Source: Vitrella brassicaformis
Lineage: Eukaryota; Sar; Vitrellaceae
DNA: 28,213 nucleotides
Assembly (NCBI GenBank): GCA_001179505.1
Contig: CDMY01000324.1
Span: 1 to 28,213, forward strand
Reading direction: 5' to 3'
This document shows positions 9,078 through 19,199 of this stretch, one piece after another (positions within the stretch are counted from its first letter, which is position 1; the number at the start of each line of letters is the position of its first letter). Position numbers and translations under genes: made by a program. Below the pieces are notes generated by a model. It was not told where the DNA came from, did not search any database, and saw only the letters and a list, made by a program, of their open reading frames with translations.

Positions 9078-11149
9078 ATGTCCCAGGGTGACCCTCTGCC
9101 CTTCACAGGGAAGGTGACGCAGCGATGGAACGCTGAGACCATCCGGGATGAGACCAACAACATGGCGGTCAAGACGCTGCGCGTGTTCGTCAAGAACTCG
9201 GTGCCGACGCCGAGGGGAGGCGGGTCGGGGCACATAGCGAAGGTCAAGAGCATCTATCGGACGCTGGAAGGTCAGCGGGAATGCATAAGGAGTCATTGTT
9301 GGGGTCCCAGAGGGTGTGGGTGTGATGATGCCGTGTTAATGTGTGATGTGTTTGCAGACCGTCCTGAGGTAGAGATTCGTTTGCTTGGGAACTTTGCCAC
9401 CGTGTTGGACTTCGTCAAGGCAGGGGTGGGCAGGGCAGGGCAGGCAACACGCGCGCAGCACACACTTGTCTGTCTTCCTTTCAACCATTCACTGGTGTGC
9501 CTGTGTCAATATGGTGGGCGGGTGGTTTGGTTCAGGACGAGATCCGTCTTGATTTCGCTGAGTGGAAGTTCCGCAACGCTCCTCAGGAGCAGCACCAGCT
9601 CAACGACAACTACGCCATCATGGACCCGACGGCAGCCAACCCAGAGGCCAGAGTACGCCACAAACTCACACACTCATGACATTCGGTAACCTGCTCTCCC
9701 CATCCATGCAGGTGCAGGTGGTTCGTCAGGACTACGAAGGCTTCCCCGCGAGCGTCAAGGCAGAGGATGCGGCCACATCCGACCCAACAGCCATCGTCCT
9801 CCGCCTGCCCAAGTGGACCCAGCAGTGCCGCCCGCCAGCAGGTGTGTCGGGAGCGACGAGTGCAGGGACGGCTCCGGGAGGGGGAGGGAGGGGGGCGGGG
9901 GGCGGTGCTCGGGCTGCCAAGGCGCGCAAGTACTACTATCAGCAGCTGGCGCAACTCAATGAGCGGGCGGAGGTAGGGATGTATGTTGGCACATTCTGTC
10001 TGTCTGTCGGGGTAGGGATGTGCATCTGACCCGGTGTGTGTGGGTGCGGTGCTGTGCTGTGCTGTGCTGTGCTGTCGGCAGAGTAATCTGTATGGCGTCG
10101 TTTGGGAGAACTCGAACAAGCCCCAAAGACCGTCCAGTGGGAACGGTACGCATGCAGCACATGGGCGGAAAAAGCAGCACACGATTGGCTTTGTGTTTGT
10201 GTCCTTCCTTCCTTCCTTCCTTGCTCCCTCGCCTCTGCAGTGGCTTTTTACAACGTGTTGCTGGTTGACGAGAGCACGGGCATTCCGACGGCTCAGCCAC
10301 AGCCCGAGAAGCCCATCCACTCGCTGCAGCTCACCTGTGACACGCCAGACCAGCTGCCATTCCTCACAGCGGGCGACATCGTCCGGGTCCACAGGACGCG
10401 CGTGAGCCAACGACACTTAGATCCATCGCACCATATGACCACGGAGGCATTTCTGCATCTCTCTCTCTCTCTCTCTCAGCCGCTGTTCAAGAATGTTTTG
10501 GGGCAGCGTTACATGAACCTCCAGTTCGACAACTGGAAGACCAGCGTGCGCTACTGGACGGGCGATGCCGCCTCGACGCCCACACAGGCCAATGCCGGTG
10601 AGCGTCCACCCATCCATCCATCCTCTGGTGAATGCGTCGCGGTCACCTCTGTGTGTTGTGTGAAGGCATAGTGGGGAGCCGTCAGATCAAGACGACGTTC
10701 GAGCAGGACGACGAGACGACCATACAGCAGCTCAAGAAATGGGCACACGACCACATGGAGAACAACGCCGGTACGCATACACACTAACGTGCTCCACATG
10801 AATTCACTGCGCTGCTCCATGTCTGTGTCCATCCATCCATCAGTGTACTCCTCTCGCTATGTCAAGAGCCTGAGCGACGTGCTGCACAACACCACCGACA
10901 AGTACTTCGACGTCATCGCACGGGTAACAGAGAGAGAAAGAGCCTACCCCAATCCCTTCTCCCATTTCGTGTGCATCAGGTGTATGAGGTGAGGTTTGCC
11001 CCCCCGCTGCCCCGCGTCATGCCCAACGGCGTCGTGGAGCAGCCCATGACGGACGCCCACGGGCGCCACGCTTTCAGACTCATTGTAGAGGACGGCACCA
11101 CCACGTGAGCAACCTGCTGACTCAAGAGGGAGGACGGCGGGCGTGGACA

Positions 11150-11185
<36 letters not shown>

Positions 11186-11480
11186 TGTGTGCAGTGACAG
11201 GTTTCACGTATCTGGCGTCTCTGAGGACACGGCGGCCTTCCTCATGAGCGAGCCGGTCTGCCAGCCAGACAGTCAGCCGCGCAGCCGTGCATCATGCGCA
11301 TGTCCTGCGTGTGTGTGTGTCTGCCTGTGTCTGTGTGTCCCCAGGGCGCCCTGCAGCCGTTCGATTGGATCCGCCTGCGCAACATCTTCCTCATGGATGA
11401 GAAACTCAAAGACGAAGCCGGACAAGAGCGTACGGGTGGAGCCAGTCAGGGAGATGACAGAGGCGCTGCACACGAGACCA

Positions 11481-11517
<37 letters not shown>

Positions 11518-13653
11518 TGTGTGGCTCCCTCCCTGCCTCCCGTTGATCAGTGCATCTGCTCCATGCCAACCATGAGAGGGTCACGCGGCTCCCGCTCTGG
11601 TGCAAAGACGTCCAGGACCGCGCTATGTAAGCCAACACCACAGCCACCACAACGTCACACACAGAGAGATCCATCCGTCCATCCATCCATGTGTGCCCGG
11701 CCTCTGTCAACCATTCACTCATCAGCAACCTGGGCGCGGCCCCCGATGCCGCCCCCCGCACAGCAGCAGCAGCAGCAAAGGGCAAGGCGGCCCCAAAGGC
11801 CAGACCGGTACACACACACACACACACAGACCCTTACACAGCCCTTATTCGCTCTCTCCCTGCCTGTCCACCCATCCATCCATCCATCCATCAGGCTGTG
11901 CCGCGAGCGCCTGCAGCGGCAGCAGCTGCGGCAGCGGCTGGTGGTGGAGTTGGTGCAGCGGCGTTCAAGCGCAAGGCGGGCGAGGGCATGCTTAACGGCG
12001 TGGGGGGCGGCGAGGCGGCTAACGACAGGGAGAGGAAACGGGGCAGGGGGGAGGAGGTGGGTGAGATTCGTGCCAACGTGATGGATGCATCTTCCCGGTG
12101 GATGGAGAAGTGATCCGTGTGTGTGTCCTCTGTGTGTGTGTGTGTGTGTGCAGGTTGGTATGGGTGTTCGTCGGTATCGCTTCACGAGTAGCGAGTCCAA
12201 CTTGCAGCCCACGTCGATCACCATGGTGCTGCAGCACCACAAGGTAGGCAGCCACCTGGCCACAACTCAACTGACTGACGATGTGTGTGTCCGTGTGTGT
12301 GCAGGATGTGAGCGACTTTCTGTTGCCGGAGGTGAGCATCGCCTATGCCAAGGACTACATCAACAAGTGAGTCGGGAGGGAGGGAGGGCAACTGAGGGAT
12401 GGTGCACCCTTCATTTGGTGTGTGTGTGTGTGTCGATCAACCGATCAGCCCCAAGGAGATGGTCCGTGTGCGGTGCAACATCTGCGAGAAGAGCGACNNN
12501 NNNNNNNNNNNNNNNNNNNNNNNNNNNNNNNNNNNNNNNNNNNNNNNNNNNNNNNNNNNNNNNNNNNNNNNNNNNNNNNNNNNNNNNNNNNNNNNNNNNN
12601 NNNNNNNNNNNNNNNNNNNNNNNNNNNNNNNNNNNNNNNNNNNNNNNNNNNNNNNNNNNNNNNNNNNNNNNNNNNNNNNNNNNNNNNNNNNNNNNNNNNN
12701 NNNNNNNNNNNNNNNNNNNNNNNNNNNNNNNNNNNNNNNNNNNNNNNNNNNNNNNNNNNNNNNNNNNNNNNNNNNNNNNNNNNNNNNNNNNNNNNNNCCC
12801 CCAACACACACACATATCCAGCACACACTCTCTCTCTCCCATCCCCCCCCCCTCTCGTCAGCTACCCCCTCACTACGGCGGCCCGGGTACGCTCCCACAC
12901 ACCCACAGCACAGCCCAGCAGCCAGCCCAACCGTTGTGTTTGCGTGAATCAGAGGTCGCCCCGTCTTGGCGGCCCGTCTGTCGAGTCGGGTGGTGAGGGC
13001 CCCGTGGTGCTCAAGTGCGGCCACTCGGACGTCAGATACCTGTACGTGAGGTGTCGAAGGCACCCACTCACTCACTCACTCACGGCACACACGGCAGACA
13101 CGGGAGATCTGTGTGCCTGTGTGTGGATGTGTGTGTCCTTCAGGTGGTACATGATTGTGAGAGTGAAGGACCCCAGCGGCACCGAACTGGTGGTCGTCAT
13201 TCTAGACGACGACGTACGCACCCCACCCCCACCGCCCCACACACACACATACTCACACACACGCTCAGCTGCTCCCATGTCTGTCTGTCTGTGTGTGTGT
13301 GTGTGTGTGCAGGGTACCATGCTGGGCATCCGTCCGTCGGACCTGTCTGAGCCGGCCGATGAGGCCAGGCTGAAGGAGCTGCTCGTCGGGCTGCAGGGGC
13401 CGGGCAAGCGGGACCCCAGGCACTGGCTGCACAAGCTCTCCGTCGCCTCATATGTCCCCGAAAGGTCTGAACACTCTGTCTGTGTGTGTGTGTGTATGAG
13501 ACTCATCGTGTCTGTGTGTGATTGTGTGCTGTGTGCAGGAACAAGGCGATAGCTGCCGAGATAGCAGAGGAGAACTACATGGAGCGGTCGTACAAGGTGC
13601 GGTGCTACCGAGTCAGGCCGACCAGCAACAGAGTCGAGGATGTCACCTCATGA
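9078..13653 (+). CDS. POT1: POT1/TEBP-alpha-like telomere end-binding protein
   Basis: Binds the single-stranded 3' telomeric overhang through OB folds and protects chromosome ends (family role). Exons: 9078-9270, 9358-9425, 9536-9652, 9712-9972, 10082-10145, 10241-10401, 10480-10597, 10672-10770, 10844-10923, 10980-11104, 11195-11255, 11345-11429, 11551-11626, 11726-11807, 11895-12056, 12154-12243, 12305-12366, 12449 into the N gap, 12862-12886, 12953-13041, 13144-13213, 13313-13464, 13539-13653. All visible junctions keep phase. Residues 1-210 are an extension I do not recognise. OB1 (about 214-330) holds AFYNVLLVDEST and the family signature AGDIVRVHRTR. OB2 (about 330-503) holds LKKWAHDHMENN and DKYFDVIARVYEV, matching the ciliate alpha subunit in order and spacing. 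An Ala/Gly/basic linker (about 503-584) follows. The C-terminal region has CNIC before the gap and KCGHSDVRYL after it, then a third OB-like segment. The start is the first in-frame ATG after a stop. The gap hides at least one exon. Confidence 0.85.
12498..12797. other. Assembly gap of 300 N
   Basis: Exactly 300 unknown bases inside the C-terminal part of the POT1-like gene. The exon entering it stops at RVRCNICEKSD, and the next visible exon begins at 12862. True size and content are unknown; phase requires the last hidden exon to end two bases into a codon. Confidence 0.99.
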
Positions 13654-14101
13654 AATATATACCCCACACGAACACACAGACAGACAGACAGACAGACAGG
13701 CCGGTCATTGGAGAGACTGTGTAGGGGCCTCCCTCCCTGCCTGTGGAGTGGTCAGTAGCAGCTAGTCCTGCGGTTGGTTAAGGGCTGTTTGGCGGGGGGC
13801 TGTGCTCTTGTACATTGATTGACACACACACCGAGATGGGTGTGCGGGCTTGTACCTGTATGGCTTGCACTGAAACCCACTGAACGATGGGGAATGAGTC
13901 CGATCCACATCTCCACAACTTAGCTCGCAGATCCTTCAGTTGTGCTCTTCTTTTCTTTTCCGCCTCTTTTGCAGCGGCGAAGATCTTGTGAGTGAGGATC
14001 TCGCTGATTGATTGAAGCCTGCCTGTCTGCTCTGTCAATGAAGTGGACAAGACGCAGCAGCAGCATCCGCTCTCTGTGAGAAGGGCCAGCCCACTCAGCC
14101 A
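13654..14101. other. Intergenic region between the POT1-like and MFS genes
   Basis: 448 bases. Just after the POT1 stop there is AAATATATA and a (CAGA)n run (about 13676-13698), the probable 3' UTR. No gene is supported; the remainder should hold the 5' UTR and promoter of the transporter. Confidence 0.5.
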
Positions 14102-15601
14102 ATGGCGCGGCACAACTCATCATCCCGGACGAAGGGCGAGGGCGAACCGCCGAGGTGGAAAACAGTCGCTGTGGTGAGCCGCGATGCTGCTGATCTTCCT
14201 CCGCATTCCATAGCCATCCATCCATGTGTGTGTCTGTGTCGTGTGGCGTGTGCGTTGTCTGCCATGTCAGCTTGCGGGGGGTCTGATCTTCAACTTGACG
14301 ATGGGTAGCATGTACACCTTCGGCAACCTCAATCTGTACATCACCTCCTACATGCGGCACAAGAGCCACATCCCCATCAGATACAAAGACACCGCATGGA
14401 TCACCACTTCTGGTGAGGCGAGGCGAGGCGAAGGAGGCGAGGCGCGACCGACTGATTGATTCGTTCATTTCGTGTGCCTGCTGTGCATTCGCATGTGTGT
14501 GTGTGTGTGTGTGTTGTGCAGCCGTGATTGGGGGCGGTCTGATGATTCCGTTCGGCGGCAAACTGGAGCAGACAATCGGACCAAGGTGACACCAGCCAAC
14601 ACCACACAATCTCACACAATCTCACCTCACCCTCGTTGTGGTCTTCCTTCCCTCCCTCCCTCCCTCCCTCCCACTCTGCAGATGGGGTGCGCTGCTGGGC
14701 GGCTTCCTCATGTCGAGTGGCGTCCTGCTGTCGGCATGGACAGTGCGGTCGTACCCCCTGTTTCTCCTCACTTACGGCATCCAGTTCGGCCTCGCCAACG
14801 GCATCGCCTTCCCATGCCCACTTGCATGCGCCTTCCGGTGGATGCCCAAGAGGAGGGGCCTGGCCAGCGGGGTCATTCTGTCCGGCGTGGGGCTGAGTGC
14901 TCTCGTGTTGGGGCCGATACAGGTGAATAGGTGCGTTGGGTGTGTGGGATGGGGAGAGGATCGCTATGGATTGTCTGTGCTGTGGGGCTGGCTGTTGTGT
15001 GACAGACGTGGTATGTGAATCCTGACAATGTTCGTCCGGATGTGGCGCCCTATGCCGCGCATCCCGAGGAGAGGTACTTTGACGACCCTCAGGTGCTCGA
15101 CAGGCTGCCCAAGCTGTTCTTCTGGAGGTCAGGCCAGACACATAGCACACCGTAATGAGGATTCTCGTCACGTATGTTGCGTATGCCTGTGTGTCGGCTG
15201 TCAGTGGTTTGGTCTACGGTGTGATCCAGTTTATTGGTGCGTGTCTTCTGATCGACCCGCCAGAGCCGTCCCCACCCCCCTACAGCCATCGCAAGGTAGC
15301 ACCCACTCCTCCACCACACGGAATGTGTACCACCTCCCCTCCTCTCCATTTGTGTGTCTTACCTCGATCAGCGTGTGTCAACTGAGGCGGATGAGTCGTC
15401 CGAGGCGCACATGCTGCACCGTGTGGTCGACCCGCAGCTGTCGCCGAGTGAGGCACTGACCACGCCGCAGTTCTGGCTCCTGTGGGCGCTCTTTTTCCTC
15501 AACTCACATGTGGTGTCCTTCCTGGCCACTTTCTGGAAGGTATGTAACCAGACAGGATCAGTATGTGGGCGGTGCTTATGGTGCACCTGTGTCTGCCTTG
15601 C

Positions 15602-15635
<34 letters not shown>

Positions 15636-16530
15636 GGTGTTGGGTCACTCCGAGGGTCGTTTGAGCGACCACACGTTGGCCTACATGGGGAGCACGACGG
15701 CGGCCATCGCGAATTGCCTGGGGCGGGTGGGGTGGGGCTACCTCACGGACCAATTCACCTTCAAGTTCTGCGTGGTATATAGGGCGACAAGAGCACACAC
15801 ATATGGGGGAATGGATGGATGGATGGATGTGTGTGCAGATGGCATTGGCGCTGATTGTGTGTGTCTTTGGGCTGAGCATCCGTTGGGCGGCCAGGTGGGG
15901 TGTGGTGCCCTTCTTCGTCTGGCTGTTCGCACTCTACTTCTGTGTCGGAGGTCAGGCAATCAATCAGTAATCAGCAAACACGGACACACACCACACAGAC
16001 GAAGGAACAGTCAGTCACCATCCACCCATTCGCTCCTGTCGTTGTGTCTATCGTTTCTGGTGAGTGCAGGCAACTTTGCCATGTTCCCTGCGGTGCGTGC
16101 AGACACACACCAATGCAGGGAGGCAGCAGGCATGCATATCGGCAGCCAAGTGGTGTGGTGTGGTGTGTCGCTGTCATTCCTGCAGGCGACTGCTCACACG
16201 TTTGGGGCGCAACACTTCGGTCCCAACTACGGGCTCATCTACACAGCCCGCGTTGCCAGCTCCCTACTGGTGGCCTCCCTCTTGGCATATACCTACCACC
16301 CTGCCGGCTTGGCGGGCGTGACATTCTGCATCGGCATGTGCAGCCTTCTCAGCATCTTTCTGGCGGCCTTTTTTGACCCGCAGCCTCTGCGACTGCGCCT
16401 TGACGCCTTCCAAAGCGATGTCCCGATCAGCACGACGGAGAGGCAGGTCCATCATGCGCCTCCGTGGCAGACGAGGCACCACTTTAGGGAGAGGAAGAGG
16501 GGGCATCAGAGACAATATGCAGCTCGGTGA
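14102..16530 (+). CDS. MFS transporter, oxalate/formate antiporter-like
   Basis: A 505-residue carrier, normal MFS length, expected to be a 12-helix membrane protein exchanging or importing small carboxylates; the substrate is not readable from sequence. Exons: 14102-14173, 14271-14412, 14522-14585, 14682-14922, 15006-15127, 15205-15295, 15372-15539, 15637-15774, 15839-15950, 16070-16092, 16186-16530, all phase-consistent. The first helix contains LTMGSMYTFGNLNLYIT. The loop 2-3 signature is GGKLEQTIGPRWG. Helices 4-5 hold GLANGIAFPCPLACAFRWMP and KRRGLASGVILSGVG, followed by TWYVNPDN, typical of eukaryotic oxalate/formate (OFA) family carriers. A hydrophilic loop follows (about residues 240-270), then LTTPQFWLLWALFFLN opening the second half, GRVGWGYLTD, and AHTFGAQHFGPNYGLIY near helices 10-11. 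The C-terminal tail is short and basic. The start ATG opens a soluble 18-residue N-terminus. A plastid or plasma-membrane location is open. Confidence 0.85.
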
Positions 16531-17139
16531 CATTTGTTGAGTTGCTGCTGGTCGGTGCTGAGTATGGATGTGGCTGTGCTGAAATCGCATGATGTGATGT
16601 GTGTTTTTCTGTGACCTGGTTGCAATTATTGTGTGCTCTGTCTGTATCTTCATGAGCCTTTGTGGTGCGGGCGATACAGACAGAGAGTACATTGACGGAG
16701 ACACTGCTCATATTTGTCACTTGAATGTCAGTGATGATGATATCAGTGACGTCTCTCTCTACACGAACATGTCACGCCTTGACATTCAACCATGGACGTC
16801 CGTGCGGAGAAAAAGTGCTAGCACATGGGAAAAGAATGAATCGTCGGTCTCTTTGAAGATGGATGCTAAAGTGGATGTCCATTTGTACCACCTCCTACCC
16901 GTCGGCTCACTCTGTCAGTGATCCAGAGGGCAAATGGCTGAGAAAGTGTGGCCGCCTTCCTTGCCTGCCGAACGCACTGCTGAGCTGGCTGCCGCCGTAG
17001 TTTGGCTGCAGTTTGTTGAGGTAGGGGTGACTCGGAACTGTGGGACCAGAAGGGAATTGGGTAGTGACACCAAGTGGCCCTGACCACCGAAGGCGAAGCT
17101 AGTGTTGTAGCATCTCGTGTTGGTGGGCACCGCACCCAC
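16531..17139. other. Convergent 3' region with an unproven plus-strand frame
   Basis: Between the MFS stop and the end of the minus-strand gene at 17140. A plus-strand frame runs about 16601-16921. Its first ATG is near 16652, preceded by a hydrophobic stretch (LVAIIVCSVCIFMSL), then hydrophilic sequence (DTDREYIDGDTAHICHLN, WTSVRRKSASTWEKNESS). It reads like protein but has no known relative that I recognise, and it lies where the transporter's 3' UTR should be. The rest holds nothing I can support. Confidence 0.3.
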
Positions 17140-19089
17140 TCATAGGCGCCGCCGGTGGTTGGCACGGCGCCTGACGGGGTATTTGTGGGTGGTGTACTTC
17201 TCGTCAATATCCATAGGCCGCTCCCAGTACGAGACACGAGGGGGGTTGGCGACAGTAAGACCAACTGCACCACGCATACATACATACAAGCAGACAGACA
17301 GAGAATGAGGCCCTGCCGGCCGACCCGTCAGCTCCCCAACTGACTGACCTCGACACGGAATGCCTCTTGCTGGCCGCCGTCGGTCGGGGTCAGAGTTACG
17401 CCAGCGATGCGGTCGGGCACCATGCTGTTAGGCGTCGCAATTGGCGTCACTGTTCGGGTTCCTCGGACACTCGTGATGAAAGCGTTTCAAACCGCAGAAC
17501 TTGCATGTGATGTGGCACGGAAGGGGGCAGTTCCTGACTGTGTGCTCGACCTCCTTCATGTACCACTTCCGCCCTCGACTTGGGAGTTGAAGATGTACAG
17601 ACTCCTTGCCGCCAGTCGAGGGCTTGATAATGTATAGACAGACTCCTTGCCCCCAGTGATGCAAGATGTCATACGGCACGTTCTTCGCAGGACAGAAATT
17701 CTCAAAGCCAAACAACGCTATGCCGTCGGGGCAGTGCCGCATGCTGTAAGCCGACTCGGCCCTTTAGTAGCATCAGAGCCGTGTCTCTCGTCAACCAAAT
17801 CAACCCACCTCTTGCGCTTGTTCTTGGGGCTTGCCGCTCATCTATTTCGTCAATGATCTGCTCCTTGGAGTAGAGAAACCCCACCAGCTCGTATTCGTTT
17901 CGCCGGTCGTACTCAGCTGTGTTGAGGAAGCGGTCGACTCTCTCGCGAATGGTTCTGGACGCCGTGTGGCGGATGAGCAGGGGGCCACAAACGAGGTCAG
18001 AGGTCCCTGCCTCGCTGAAGAGGGAACCAGACAACAGCACTGGATGCACTATCACACCCCAAACGCATTCGCTTACTTTCGTCGGGGATCTCCTGGATGG
18101 CTATGGGGTCGCCGCCCTCTGAACACAAACATACAAACACACACAAGTAACACACACAGAGACACACACACAGAGACACACACAGACACACGCAGAGAGC
18201 AGGGAAATGGAGAAGTGACAGCAAGTGCATCAGTGTGGGGCTGTTGAGTCTGACCTCTCGAGGGCTGCACCGGCTGTCCATTCTCATCGTCCTCACCGAT
18301 AAGACGTGCTGGACGGAGGGTTGGGGTGGACACCGACGCTCGCCCGAGAGGGAGAAGTATGCCGACGCTCACCCGAGTGAGAAGCACGAGGGTGCATACC
18401 TGAGTGAGAAGCACAGGGCATGCGCGACACCCCGGTCCGCTATGTTCTTGATCGCCTTATACGTACGCCCATCGCATGCATGTCCAGTACAAGTGGGCTC
18501 AATCTGAAGCACAAATTGGCCATCAAAGAGACAGGCCGTTACTCGCTAGGACTCCAAATCGATCGACATTACCTCAATCGCTTTCAGATGTATTCGTTGC
18601 GCGCGAAACACCGACATCTGCATGGCCTCGACGGTGAAGGGCTGCTGTATGCACAGAGGGCTCTGGAGCCTCACGGGAATAAGGGGATATTTTGTCTCCA
18701 CTACCGGTACGTCTACCGGTGTACTGCAAAGAGCCAATTCAATCCAAGCCGTGACAGACCTCGCGTGTATATGTATGTGCATTCTTACTCGTCCTTCATG
18801 TGTCTGGAGATCTTCGGTACACAGAGGATGCAATCATCAGACAGCATCAGCCGGCTGTGTTCCAGTCTTGTGTAGTTCATCAGAATGTTCAGGTCCTGGG
18901 TGCCCTCGGACTGCACAGAGATCACCTGGCCGGATACCGTTGTGATGCTGCGAGCAAACAAATGCCAACCAACAGATACACAAACCCTAGACATCCAAGA
19001 TACCCTCCTTACGCTCACGCCAGAAAGTTCATGTCTGTGTCCGACGCGAGATTGCCTTTCCGCTCTTTCAAACTATACTGCCTCGTCTT
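17140..19089 (-). CDS. Unrecognised multi-exon gene with Cys-rich motif (copy A)
   Basis: Not recognised. A minus-strand chain of exons keeps phase through 19089-19019, 18947-18789, 18723-18573, 18503-18400, 18367-18255, 18118-18077 and 18006-17809. Readings include SGQVISVQSEGTQDLNILMN, VPVVETKYPLIPVRLQSPL, CTGHACDGRTYKAIKNIAD and RTIRERVDRFLNTAEYDRR. A further exon at about 17745-17430 carries ENFCPAKNVPYDILHHWGQ and the motif HTVRNCPLPCHITCKFCG, then ECPRNPNSDAN. A last exon, 17264-17140, ends YWERPMDIDEKYTTHKYP...RRRL. Two joins do not fit cleanly: 17809 to about 17745, and an in-frame TAA after the Cys motif. The 18399-18368 intron would be only 32 bases. A 5' end beyond 19089 was not found. 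It may be a recently decayed gene. CKFC...CP resembles a zinc knuckle, but the usual His position holds Arg. Confidence 0.45.
18121..18196. repeat. Intronic CACACA/GAGACA microsatellite
   Basis: Alternating ACACAC and AGAGACAC units fill the minus-strand intron between the exons at 18255 and 18118. On the minus strand this is a TG/TCTC tract running up to the TTCAG acceptor. Confidence 0.85.
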
Positions 19090-19111
19090 CTGAAAGGGCG
19101 ACACACAACAA

Positions 19112-19143
19112 CTCCTTGGTATTGGGGCTCCTTGGTATTGGGG
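19112..19143. repeat. Direct 16-base duplication
   Basis: CTCCTTGGTATTGGGG is repeated back to back at 19112-19127 and 19128-19143, next to the acceptor of the first exon found for copy A. Confidence 0.9.
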
Positions 19144-19199
19144 AGGGGGTGAGTTTTGGGTGTGGCTATGGACCCCAGCTGTGTGTTGCCCTGTCCGGC

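Noticed and set aside
12085-13552. Long frames spanning the N gap on both strands
   Set aside because: N runs contain no stops, so these frames are artefacts.
17430-17551. Retroviral-type CCHC zinc knuckle and hence a retroelement gag
   Set aside because: The H position is Arg in copy A, and no reverse transcriptase, integrase or terminal repeat is visible nearby.
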